This document shows, piece by piece, positions 16,489 through 23,384 of a DNA stretch of 61,489 bases. The first letter of the stretch is position 1. Every line of letters begins with the position of its first letter. Position numbers and translations under genes: made by a program. The notes below the pieces were generated by a model. The model was given only the letters and a program-made list of their open reading frames with translations. It was not told the origin of the DNA and ran no database searches. The DNA is from Saccharopolyspora kobensis (lineage in GTDB: Bacteria > Actinomycetota > Actinomycetes > Mycobacteriales > Pseudonocardiaceae): contig NZ_FNVB01000008.1 of the NCBI RefSeq assembly GCF_900108315.1, positions 1-61,489 on the forward strand, written 5' to 3'.

Positions 16489-17313
16489 ATGTGGGGCGTG
16501 GCCGATCAGCACGAGCCGGAGCCCGGGTCGAACCTGCCGGACAAGTCCCGCCCAGCCGACATCGTCGACGCCGAGGTGGTCGACGGCGACCTCGTCGCCG
16601 CACCGACGCCGGCCAAGCCCGCGCAGCCCGCCGACGACGCGGAATTCCGCGAGTTCCAGGAGTTCCAGCGGTTCAAGCAGTTCCGCGAGTGGCAGCAGGC
16701 CCAAGGCGGCGACCTCGCGGTGCCCCCGCCCACCGGCGCCCAACCCGCGGAGCAGCCGAAGAAGCCCTGGTGGAAGACGGCCCTGGGCCTCCTCCGCTAC
16801 AAGTTCGTCCGCCGCCTGATCTACCTCCTCGTCCTCCTGCTCCTGCTCAACTACGCCTACGACTACTACTTCGGCAGCAGCTCCGGGGGAGGCAACGTCA
16901 CCGAAGGTGGCGGATCCGCGCTCGAAGACGCGATTCCAGTTGTCGCGACAAGCCCTAAGCAGGCGGTGCGCAGCGTCTACAACGGGTTGCGCAGCGACAG
17001 CCCCGAAACGGCCTGCACTCTTTTCAGCGCGGAAGGGCAACACCAGTTCGCCAGGGAGCACAGCGCCCCGAACTGCACAGCCGCCGCCCAGCAGGTCAAC
17101 AGCCAGATCACCGACCCCGGCGCGTACGCGAATCCGAAGTTCGGGCAGGACGTGATCTACGGCGATCCGAGCGCAGCCGAAGTCCTGGTGCTGCACTGCC
17201 GGGTCCAAGTCACCGGCGGGCCCCTGCTCGGCACCTTCAAACTCAGCCGGCAGACCGACGGCAGCTGGGAGATCAGCGCGTACAGCTTCCAGACCTCGGC
17301 CTGCCCGAACTGA
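16489..17313 (+). CDS. Conserved-looking membrane-anchored protein between rplJ and rplA
   Basis: 274 residues from ATG 16489 (GTG 16498 is an alternative). Domains in order: acidic, Pro/Ala-rich cytoplasmic region with FREFQEFQRFKQFREWQ; one membrane helix (RRLIYLLVLLLLLNYAY, about residues 110-127); and an extracytoplasmic domain with three cysteines (ACTLF, APNCT, VLHCR) plus one near the end (SACPN). The domain looks like small NTF2-like lipoprotein or Mce-associated folds (stress on pattern SVYNGLRSDSPETACTLFSAEGQHQF). Transcribed against the ribosomal genes on either side. Function unknown. Confidence 0.8.
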   Translation: MWGVADQHEPEPGSNLPDKSRPADIVDAEVVDGDLVAAPTPAKPAQPADDAEFREFQEFQRFKQFREWQQAQGGDLAVPPPTGAQPAEQPKKPWWKTALGLLRYKFVRRLIYLLVLLLLLNYAYDYYFGSSSGGGNVTEGGGSALEDAIPVVATSPKQAVRSVYNGLRSDSPETACTLFSAEGQHQFAREHSAPNCTAAAQQVNSQITDPGAYANPKFGQDVIYGDPSAAEVLVLHCRVQVTGGPLLGTFKLSRQTDGSWEISAYSFQTSACPN

Positions 17314-17354
17314 GCATCGAAACGAATGCGGGAGCAACCCCGCCCGCTGAACGC

Positions 17355-17392
17355 GAAGGGGCGGGCCGACTCGGAGGTCGGCCCGCCCCTTC
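17355..17392. terminator. Bidirectional terminator between rplA and the membrane-protein gene
   Basis: Perfect 16-bp arms GAAGGGGCGGGCCGAC and GTCGGCCCGCCCCTTC around a 6-bp loop, in the 95-bp gap between the convergent rplA and plus-strand membrane-protein genes. It has no long U-tract; the stem is very strong. Confidence 0.8.
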
Positions 17393-17408
17393 GGCGGGTG
17401 TTGCGGGA

Positions 17409-18110
17409 TCAGGCGGACGCGCGCGTGGCGCTCGGGTCCACCGGGATGCCCGGGCCCATCGTCGTGGTGAAGGTGACCTTCTTCAGGTACCGGCCCTTCG
17501 ACGCCGACGGCTTGGCGCGCAGCACCTCGTCCAGCGCGGCCAGGTAGTTCTCCACCAGCTTGTCGGTGTCGAACGAGGCCTTGCCGATGATGAAGTGCAG
17601 GTTGGCCTGCTTGTCGACGCGAAAGTTGATCTTACCGCCCTTGATGTCCGCGACCGCCTTGGTGACGTTCGGGGTGACGGTGCCGGTCTTCGGGTTCGGC
17701 ATCAGGCCGCGCGGGCCGAGGATGCGGGCCACCTTGCCGACCTTGGCCATCTGGTCCGGGGTGGCGATCGCCGCGTCGAAATCGAGCCAGCCGCCCTGAA
17801 TGCGCTCGATCAGGTCCTCGGAACCAACCGCGTCCGCCCCGGCGGCCTCGGCCTCAGCGGCCTTGTCGCCGACGGCGAACACGATGACGCGGGCAGTCTT
17901 ACCAGTGCCGTGCGGCAGGTTCACGGTGCCGCGGACCATCTGGTCTGCCTTGCGGGGGTCGACGCCCAGCCGCAGCGCCACCTCGACGGTGGCGTCGTAC
18001 TTGACCTTGGAGGTCTTCTTCGCCAGGTCGGCGGCTTCGGTCGGCGCGTACAGACGCGTCCGGTCGATCAGCTCGGCCGCCTGCTGGTATGCCTTGCTGC
18101 GCTTTGCCAT
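17409..18110 (-). CDS. rplA: 50S ribosomal protein L1
   Basis: 233 residues, usual length. Recognised by the L1 signature segments: KYDATVEVALRLGVDPRKADQMVRGTV, PHGTGKTARVIVFA, GPRGLMPNPKTGTV and KKVTFTTTMGPGIPVD. L1 forms the mobile stalk near the ribosomal E site and in many bacteria represses its own rplKA transcript. It lies 90 bp after rplK and ends before a strong hairpin. Confidence 0.98.
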   Translation of the reverse strand: MAKRSKAYQQAAELIDRTRLYAPTEAADLAKKTSKVKYDATVEVALRLGVDPRKADQMVRGTVNLPHGTGKTARVIVFAVGDKAAEAEAAGADAVGSEDLIERIQGGWLDFDAAIATPDQMAKVGKVARILGPRGLMPNPKTGTVTPNVTKAVADIKGGKINFRVDKQANLHFIIGKASFDTDKLVENYLAALDEVLRAKPSASKGRYLKKVTFTTTMGPGIPVDPSATRASA

Positions 18111-18200
18111 TTCTGTCCCTATCAGCGGTGGATCAGTTGTGGTTGGTCGGGCTGCGCTGGAGCCCTCCCACAGCGGTGCCCGGTCGGAACCGGTACCGGA

Positions 18201-18635
18201 TCAGCCCTCGACGTTCAGGCCCATCGACCGAGCAGTACCGGCGATGATCTTCGCGGCCTGGTCGATGTCGTTGGCGTTGAGGTCCTCCATCTTGGTCTGC
18301 GCGATCTCGCGGACCTGGTCCATGGAGACCTTGCCGACCTTCGTCTTGTGCGGCTCGCCACTGCCCTTCTGCACACCGGCGGCCTTCAGCAGCAGCTTCG
18401 CGGCCGGCGGGGTCTTCAGCTTGAAGTCGAAGGACCGGTCTTCGTAGACGGAGATCTCGACCGGGACCACGTTGCCGCGCTGCTGCTCGGTGGCGGCGTT
18501 GTAGGCCTTGCAGAACTCCATGATGTTGACGCCGTGCTGACCCAGCGCCGGGCCGACCGGCGGAGCCGGGTTGGCCTGGCCCGCCTGGATCTGCAGCTTG
18601 ATGATCGCTGCCAGCTTCTTCTTCTTGGGCGGCAT
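18201..18635 (-). CDS. rplK: 50S ribosomal protein L11
   Basis: 144 residues from the ATG at 18635 (MPPKKKKLAAIIKLQIQAGQ); the longer frame to 18821 is non-coding leader. L11 hallmarks: PAPPVGPALGQHGVNIMEFCK and C-terminal RNA-binding helices ending GTARSMGLNVEG. It binds the GTPase-associated centre of 23S rRNA, the target of thiopeptide antibiotics. 151 bp downstream of nusG. Confidence 0.98.
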   Translation of the reverse strand: MPPKKKKLAAIIKLQIQAGQANPAPPVGPALGQHGVNIMEFCKAYNAATEQQRGNVVPVEISVYEDRSFDFKLKTPPAAKLLLKAAGVQKGSGEPHKTKVGKVSMDQVREIAQTKMEDLNANDIDQAAKIIAGTARSMGLNVEG

Positions 18636-18786
18636 GTTTGCTTCCTGTGTCTTCGCTATCCGGTTGCCCGGCCCCGCGTGGCTGCGGAGCCGAATCTGGC
18701 GAGACCACGAAACGGTGGCATCGCCCGCTTCTGCGCGTGGTCCTGCCAGATCCACGCGCAGCCGCCGTGCTCCCAGGGGGAGCCGG

Positions 18787-19662
18787 TCAGATCTTGGAAA
18801 CCTGGTTGAACGACAGCTCAACCGGCGTTTCGCGGCCGAAGATCGACACCAGGACCTTGAGCTTCTGGGCGTCCGGGTTGACCTCGTTGATGGTCGCGGG
18901 AAGGGTCGCGAACGGCCCGTCCATGACGGTGACGGACTCGCCGACCTCGAAGTCGACCTCCACCGCGGACTTGGCGGCGGACGGAGCGGCCGCGGCCTTC
19001 TTGCCCGGCTCGGCCTTCTTCTCCTCCACCTGCGGCGCGAGGAACTTCAGCACGTCGTCGATGGTCAGCGGCGACGGCTTGGAGGTGGCGCCGACGAAGC
19101 CGGTGACGCCCGGCGTGTTGCGCACCGCGCTCCAGGACGCGTCGTTGAGCTCCATCCGGACCAGGATGTAGCCGGGCAGCACCTTGCGCTGCACCAGCTT
19201 GCGCTGGCCGTTCTTGATCTCGGTGACCTCTTCGGTCGGCACCTCGACCTGGAAGATGAAGTCCTCGACGTCCAGCGTCTGGGCGCGGGTCTCCAGGTTG
19301 GTCTTGACCTTGTTCTCGTAGCCGGCGTAGGAGTGCACGACGTACCAGTCGCCGGGCGCGCGGCGCAGTGCGGCGCGCAGCTCCTCGACGGGGTCGACCT
19401 CCTCGGCCGCTTCGGCGTCGGTCTCACCGGACTCGTCGGCGTCGCCCGCAGCGGACTCGTCGGCGTCGGAGTCGCCCTCAGCGGCGTCCGAGCCCTCGTC
19501 GGTCTCGACGTCGTCGCTGGAGCGGGTGTCCTCGCCGGAGTCGGCACCGTCGGCGGACTCGACTGCATCGACCTGGTTCGCGGTCGCCTCGACCTCGTCG
19601 GCCGCTGGCTGCACCTGCTCGTCGGTGAGGCCGGTGGTTTCCTGGCCCTCGTGGGAGGTCAC
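18787..19662 (-). CDS. nusG: Transcription termination/antitermination factor NusG
   Basis: 291 residues from the GTG at 19662. An acidic, Glu/Asp/Ala-rich N-terminal extension of about 95 residues, typical of actinobacterial NusG, precedes the NGN domain (DWYVVHSYAGYENKVKTNLE, LPGYILVRMEL, NTPGVTGFVG) and a C-terminal KOW domain (VGESVTVMDGPFATLPATI). A Lys/Ala-rich linker separates the two. NusG binds RNA polymerase and couples it to Rho or the ribosome. Immediately downstream of secE, in the usual order. Confidence 0.97.
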   Translation of the reverse strand: MTSHEGQETTGLTDEQVQPAADEVEATANQVDAVESADGADSGEDTRSSDDVETDEGSDAAEGDSDADESAAGDADESGETDAEAAEEVDPVEELRAALRRAPGDWYVVHSYAGYENKVKTNLETRAQTLDVEDFIFQVEVPTEEVTEIKNGQRKLVQRKVLPGYILVRMELNDASWSAVRNTPGVTGFVGATSKPSPLTIDDVLKFLAPQVEEKKAEPGKKAAAAPSAAKSAVEVDFEVGESVTVMDGPFATLPATINEVNPDAQKLKVLVSIFGRETPVELSFNQVSKI

Positions 19663-19741
19663 AGTCGGTCTCGCTTCCTCTCGTGCGTTGCGTGCCGGGT
19701 CGTTGCTCCGCCGGCACCACCTAAAGCGCGGGCCCGAAGGT

Positions 19742-20143
19742 TCAGCTGGAGCCGAACAACCAGCCCACGCCCTTGGCGAAGAGCACATCCACGCCGGCCA
19801 CGAACGCCACCATGACGCTGACGAACACCAGCACCACGAACGTGTAGGTCACCAGCGACTTGCGCGTCGGCCAGATGACCTTGCGCAGTTCGGCGACGAC
19901 CTCGCGCAGGAAGCGTCCGATCTTCCGGAACAGCGAAACCCGACCCTGCCGACCGTCCCGCGATGGGGTCGGCCGACCCTTCGACTCAGTTGTGCGCGTC
20001 GAGTTGGCACCCGACTCGCCGGACCGGCCCTTGCGACCGGCCGGACGGGAGGAAGCACGGCGCTCGCGCCGCGCCGCAGCGCTGGACGGACGGTTGGCGT
20101 CGTCGCGCTCCCCGCCCTGCTCCTGCTCGCGGTCCTCGCTCAC
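19742..20143 (-). CDS. secE: Preprotein translocase subunit SecE
   Basis: 133 residues from the GTG at 20143, preceded by GGAGGA about 6 bp upstream; the frame reaching into the tRNA gene is not used. A disordered, Arg/Ser-rich N-terminal half is followed by the SecE core: an amphipathic helix FLREVVAELRKVIWPTRKSL and one membrane helix (TYTFVVLVFVSVMVAFVAG). It clamps SecY in the membrane. Lies 30 bp downstream of tRNA-Trp. Confidence 0.97.
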   Translation of the reverse strand: MSEDREQEQGGERDDANRPSSAAARRERRASSRPAGRKGRSGESGANSTRTTESKGRPTPSRDGRQGRVSLFRKIGRFLREVVAELRKVIWPTRKSLVTYTFVVLVFVSVMVAFVAGVDVLFAKGVGWLFGSS

Positions 20144-20173
20144 GCCAATCCTCCGCTCACCGTCGCATCGACG

Positions 20174-20246
<73 letters not shown>

Positions 20247-20450
20247 TTGCGGCCCATACTGCCCGACCGCAGTTCGGGACGCCCTCCACCGCCATGGAAC
20301 CGGGGTTCCACGGTGCTCAGGCATCCCAGGTTCGAAAGTGTACGGCACACCGACAACCCGTTTCCAACGGCACCCCCCCTGTCCGGTTCAAGAACAACTC
20401 CGCCGCAGGTGGGAAGCGTGGCGGTGGCCACTTCTGCCAGGATGCCGGAC

Positions 20451-21680
20451 ATGGCCACACCTGACGCAGAGCACCGGACCGGCGCGCGGGTCTCCGCGCG
20501 GATCGGCGGCATCAGCGAGTCCGCCACGCTGGCCGTGGACACCAAGGCCAAGGCGCTCAGGGCCGCCGGCCGCCCGGTGATCGGGTTCGGCGCCGGCGAG
20601 CCCGACTTCCCGACGCCGCAGCCCGTCGTCGACGCCGCCATCGCCGCCTGCTCCGATCCCAGGAACCACCGGTACAGCCCGGCCGCGGGCCTGCCCGAGC
20701 TGCGCGAAGCCATCGCCGCCAAGACCCGGCGGGACTCCGGCGTCGTCGTGCAACCCGGTCAGGTGCTGGTGACCAACGGCGGCAAGCAGGCCGTCTACCA
20801 GGCGTTCCAGACCCTGCTGGATCCCGGCGACGAGGTGCTGCTGCCCGCTCCGTACTGGACCACCTACCCGGAGGCGATCACCCTGCCGGGTGGAGTTCCG
20901 GTGGTGGTCCCGGCCGACGAGTCGACCGGCTACCTGGTCTCCGTCGACCAGCTGGAGGCGGCGCGCACGCCGCGCACCAAGGTCCTGCTGTTCAACTCGC
21001 CGTCCAACCCGACCGGTGCGGTGTACCCGCCGGAGCAGGTCGAGGCGATCGGCCGCTGGGCCGTCGAGCACGGCATCTGGGTGATCACCGACGAGATCTA
21101 CGAGCACCTGGTCTACGGCGACGCGCGGCACGTGTCGATGCTGACCGCGGTGCCGGAGCTGGCCGACACCTGCGTGGTGCTCAACGGCGTCGCCAAGACT
21201 TACGCCATGACCGGCTGGCGGGTGGGCTGGATGATCGGCCCGGCGGACGTGATCAAGGCCGCGACGAACCTGCAGTCGCACCTGTCGTCCAACGTCGCCA
21301 ACGTCTCGCAGCGCGCCGCCCTGGAGGCCGTCAGCGGCCCGCTGGACGCCGTCCACGAGATGCGCGCGGCGTTCGACCGCCGCCGCCGCAAGATGGTCGA
21401 GCTGCTCTCGGCGATCCCCGGCGTCAGCTGCCCCGTACCGCAGGGCGCCTTCTACGCGTACCCGTCGGTCAAGGAGCTCCTGGGCAAGGAGATCCGCGGC
21501 GCCCGCCCCCGGACCAGCGTCGAGCTCGCGGCCCTGGCGCTGGAGCACGCCGAGGTCGCGGTGGTCCCGGGCGAGGCCTTCGGCACTCCCGGCTACTTCC
21601 GCCTCTCCTACGCCCTCGGCGACGAAGATCTGGTCACCGGCGTGACCCGCCTGGCCGAACTCCTCGGCGAAGCGCGGTGA
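20451..21680 (+). CDS. Pyridoxal-phosphate aminotransferase, aspartate aminotransferase type
   Basis: 409 residues from ATG 20451 (ATG 20442 also possible). Fold-type I class I aminotransferase: substrate-side motif FGAGEPDFPTP, NGGKQAVYQAF cofactor-phosphate site, NSPSNPTGAVY, ITDEIYEHLVY with the PLP-binding Asp/Tyr, the Schiff-base Lys in NGVAKTYAMTGWRVGW, and the carboxylate-binding Arg in YFRLSYAL. The likely reaction is aspartate plus 2-oxoglutarate to oxaloacetate plus glutamate, but aromatic or other amino acids are possible. It stands alone on the plus strand between tRNA-Trp and the dehydratase pair. Confidence 0.92.
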   Translation: MATPDAEHRTGARVSARIGGISESATLAVDTKAKALRAAGRPVIGFGAGEPDFPTPQPVVDAAIAACSDPRNHRYSPAAGLPELREAIAAKTRRDSGVVVQPGQVLVTNGGKQAVYQAFQTLLDPGDEVLLPAPYWTTYPEAITLPGGVPVVVPADESTGYLVSVDQLEAARTPRTKVLLFNSPSNPTGAVYPPEQVEAIGRWAVEHGIWVITDEIYEHLVYGDARHVSMLTAVPELADTCVVLNGVAKTYAMTGWRVGWMIGPADVIKAATNLQSHLSSNVANVSQRAALEAVSGPLDAVHEMRAAFDRRRRKMVELLSAIPGVSCPVPQGAFYAYPSVKELLGKEIRGARPRTSVELAALALEHAEVAVVPGEAFGTPGYFRLSYALGDEDLVTGVTRLAELLGEAR

Positions 21681-21720
21681 TCCGGGGGTGAGGGGCGCAT
21701 CGCCCCTCACCCACCGCGCG

Positions 21721-22146
21721 CTACTCGGGGAGGCGGACGATGGCCGTGGCGCCGCCCAGGACGCCCTGGGACGCGCTCTTGGCCGTGATCAAGACCTTGA
21801 CCGTGCCGTCCTCGTTGATCGCCGAGATCTTGCCGGAGACGTCCACCTGGGCGCCGGTGCCGTCGTCGGGCACCACGACGGGCCGCGTGAAGCGGACCCC
21901 GTAGTGCAGGATCGCGCCGGGGTCGCCGGTCCACTCGCTGACCAGCCGGCCGGCCACGGCCATGGTGAGCATCCCGTGCGCGATCACGTCCGGCAGCCCG
22001 ACCTCGGTGGCGAACCGCTCGTTCCAGTGGATCGGGTTGAAGTCGCCGGAGGCGCCCGCGTAGCGGACCAGGTCGGCGCGGGTGAGCGGCACGCTCAGCT
22101 CGGGCAGCAGGTCGCCGACGGCGACCTCGGAGATCCGCACGCCCAT
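21721..22146 (-). CDS. hadB: MaoC-like hydratase, HadB-type (3R)-hydroxyacyl-ACP dehydratase subunit
   Basis: 141 residues. Hot-dog fold with the MaoC hydratase-2 active-site motif: YAGASGDFNPIHWNERFA, holding the catalytic Asp and His, and DVIAHGMLTMAVAGRL. In mycobacteria HadB supplies the catalytic site and HadA the substrate-binding half of a FAS-II dehydratase. The ATG overlaps the hadA stop by 1 bp (TGATG), so the two subunits are coupled. There is no hadC, which in mycobacteria follows and is tied to mycolate length. Confidence 0.9.
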   Translation of the reverse strand: MGVRISEVAVGDLLPELSVPLTRADLVRYAGASGDFNPIHWNERFATEVGLPDVIAHGMLTMAVAGRLVSEWTGDPGAILHYGVRFTRPVVVPDDGTGAQVDVSGKISAINEDGTVKVLITAKSASQGVLGGATAIVRLPE

Positions 22147-22604
22147 CACTCCTCGCCCTCCGCGGTGCCGCGGGCCACCAGCATCGACTTCGCGGTGCAC
22201 ACCGGCTCGCCCTCCACGGTGCTGATCTCGGCCCGGACGGTCAGGAAGTCGTTGCCCGCGCGGGTCTTGATGTCGTCCACGTGCACCACCGTGACCAGCC
22301 GGTCACCGGCCCGGATCGGCCGGTGGTGGGTGAACTCCTGCTGCCCGTGCACGACCCGGCTGTAGTCCAGGCCGAGCTGCGGGTCCTCGACGATCGCGTC
22401 GTGCGCGCCCATGGACAGGATCACGGCGAAGGTCGGCGGTGCGATCACATCGGGGTACCCGGCGGCCTTCGCGGCTTCGACGTCCCGGCACAGCGGGGAC
22501 TCGTCCTTGATCGCGGCGGCGAACTCCCGGATCTTCTCCCGCCCGACCTCGTAGGGCCGGGTGGGTGGATACGCACGTCCGATGAATGACTGGTCAAGCG
22601 GCAC
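22146..22604 (-). CDS. hadA: MaoC-like dehydratase partner subunit, HadA type
   Basis: 152 residues from a GTG. N-terminal MaoC-like half: YEVGREKIREFAAAIKDESPL, APPTFAVIL and SRVVHGQQEFTHHRPIRAGDRL. It lacks the Asp-His catalytic motif found in HadB, as in HadA/UPF0336 proteins, and is expected to bind the acyl chain. It lies 160 bp downstream of rpmG, in the rpmG-hadA-hadB order of Actinobacteria, but after a hairpin that may attenuate readthrough. Confidence 0.9.
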   Translation of the reverse strand: MPLDQSFIGRAYPPTRPYEVGREKIREFAAAIKDESPLCRDVEAAKAAGYPDVIAPPTFAVILSMGAHDAIVEDPQLGLDYSRVVHGQQEFTHHRPIRAGDRLVTVVHVDDIKTRAGNDFLTVRAEISTVEGEPVCTAKSMLVARGTAEGEE

Positions 22605-22704
22605 CCGCGCAGGCTACCCGACCTCCGACCAGGCACAACCCCGCTGCCCGAACACCAGTGCGCCACCCCACAATCGCACGTTCGGCTGAACTGCGGAGCG
22701 AGCA

Positions 22705-22740
22705 CGAAAAAGCCCGCCCCCGGGTATCGGGGACGGGCTG
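22705..22740 (-). terminator. Terminator or attenuator after rpmG
   Basis: On the minus strand, AGCCCGTCCCCG pairs with the following CGGGGGCGGGCT around a 4-nt loop and is followed by five T residues. It sits between rpmG and hadA and could end the tRNA-rpmG transcript or partly attenuate it. Confidence 0.75.
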
Positions 22741-22763
22741 AAAGCCTCGGTGAAGGCCTACCC

Positions 22764-22928
22764 TCAGCGGGTTTCCTTGTGCAGCTTGTGCGTGCCGCAG
22801 TTCATGCAGAACTTCTTCATCTCCAACCGGTCCGGGTTGTTGCGCCGGTTCTTGTTGGTGATGTAGTTGCGGTGCTTGCACTCCTCGCACGCCAGCGTGA
22901 TCTTGGGTCGGACGTCGGTGGCGGCCAC
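22764..22928 (-). CDS. rpmG: 50S ribosomal protein L33, zinc-binding form
   Basis: 54 residues from a GTG at 22928. Both zinc-ligand pairs are intact (CEECK and CMNCG), so this is the C+ form rather than the zinc-independent paralogue. Core motif RNYITNKNRRNNPDRLEMKK. It follows tRNA-Thr and tRNA-Met and precedes hadA-hadB. Too short for routine ORF length cut-offs but unmistakable. Confidence 0.97.
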   Translation of the reverse strand: MAATDVRPKITLACEECKHRNYITNKNRRNNPDRLEMKKFCMNCGTHKLHKETR

Positions 22929-23002
22929 GGGGGTGCCTGCCTTTCTGCCTCGGTAATCTGCTGGGACGGCTCGCGGGCGGACCCGCGTGAGCCGGTGACT
23001 GG

Positions 23003-23075
23003 TAGCGGTGGCCGGACTTGAACCGGCGACACAGCGATTATGAGCCGCTTGCTCTACCGACTGAGCTACACCGCC
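23003..23075 (-). tRNA. trnM: tRNA-Met (anticodon CAT)
   Basis: 73 nt. Acceptor GGCGGTG pairs CACCGCT (with one G-U), D arm AGCTCAGTCGGTAGAGC, anticodon loop CTCATAA giving CAT, T arm GGTTCAAGTCC. The first pair is G-U, a normal pairing that favours the elongator over the initiator class. Confidence 0.96.
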
Positions 23076-23179
23076 ATGCTGAGCCCTTCGGTGCGAGCAC
23101 CGGAGCCTCAGCCGACGCAGGATATCCCACGCAAAACAGCCACAGCACCTAGCTTAGCGAGCACTGCGGCTGTCTTTCG

Positions 23180-23252
23180 AGCCCCAATACGGAATCGAAC
23201 CGTAGACCTTCTCCTTACCATGGAGACGCTCTGCCGACTGAGCTATTGGGGC
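23180..23252 (-). tRNA. trnT: tRNA-Thr (anticodon GGT)
   Basis: 73 nt. Acceptor GCCCCAA pairs TTGGGGC; anticodon stem TCTCC/GGAGA with loop ATGGTAA gives GGT; T arm GGTTCGATTCC. First of the thrT-metT-rpmG series. Confidence 0.96.
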
Positions 23253-23384
23253 GTGTCCCTGCGGAACGTCTAGAACTTTACACACCCCGGAACGGGCTCG
23301 AACAGGGGGGTCCACTTTTGGTGAAAACCCTGGTCAGGGCCACTTCTCGGGCCGCAGAGCGGGTTCTGGGCGGCAAAACCGGGC

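Noticed and set aside
22705..22740. Riboswitch between rpmG and hadA
   Set aside because: The only structure is one terminator-type hairpin with a U-tract. No alternative pairing or known riboswitch motif is visible.
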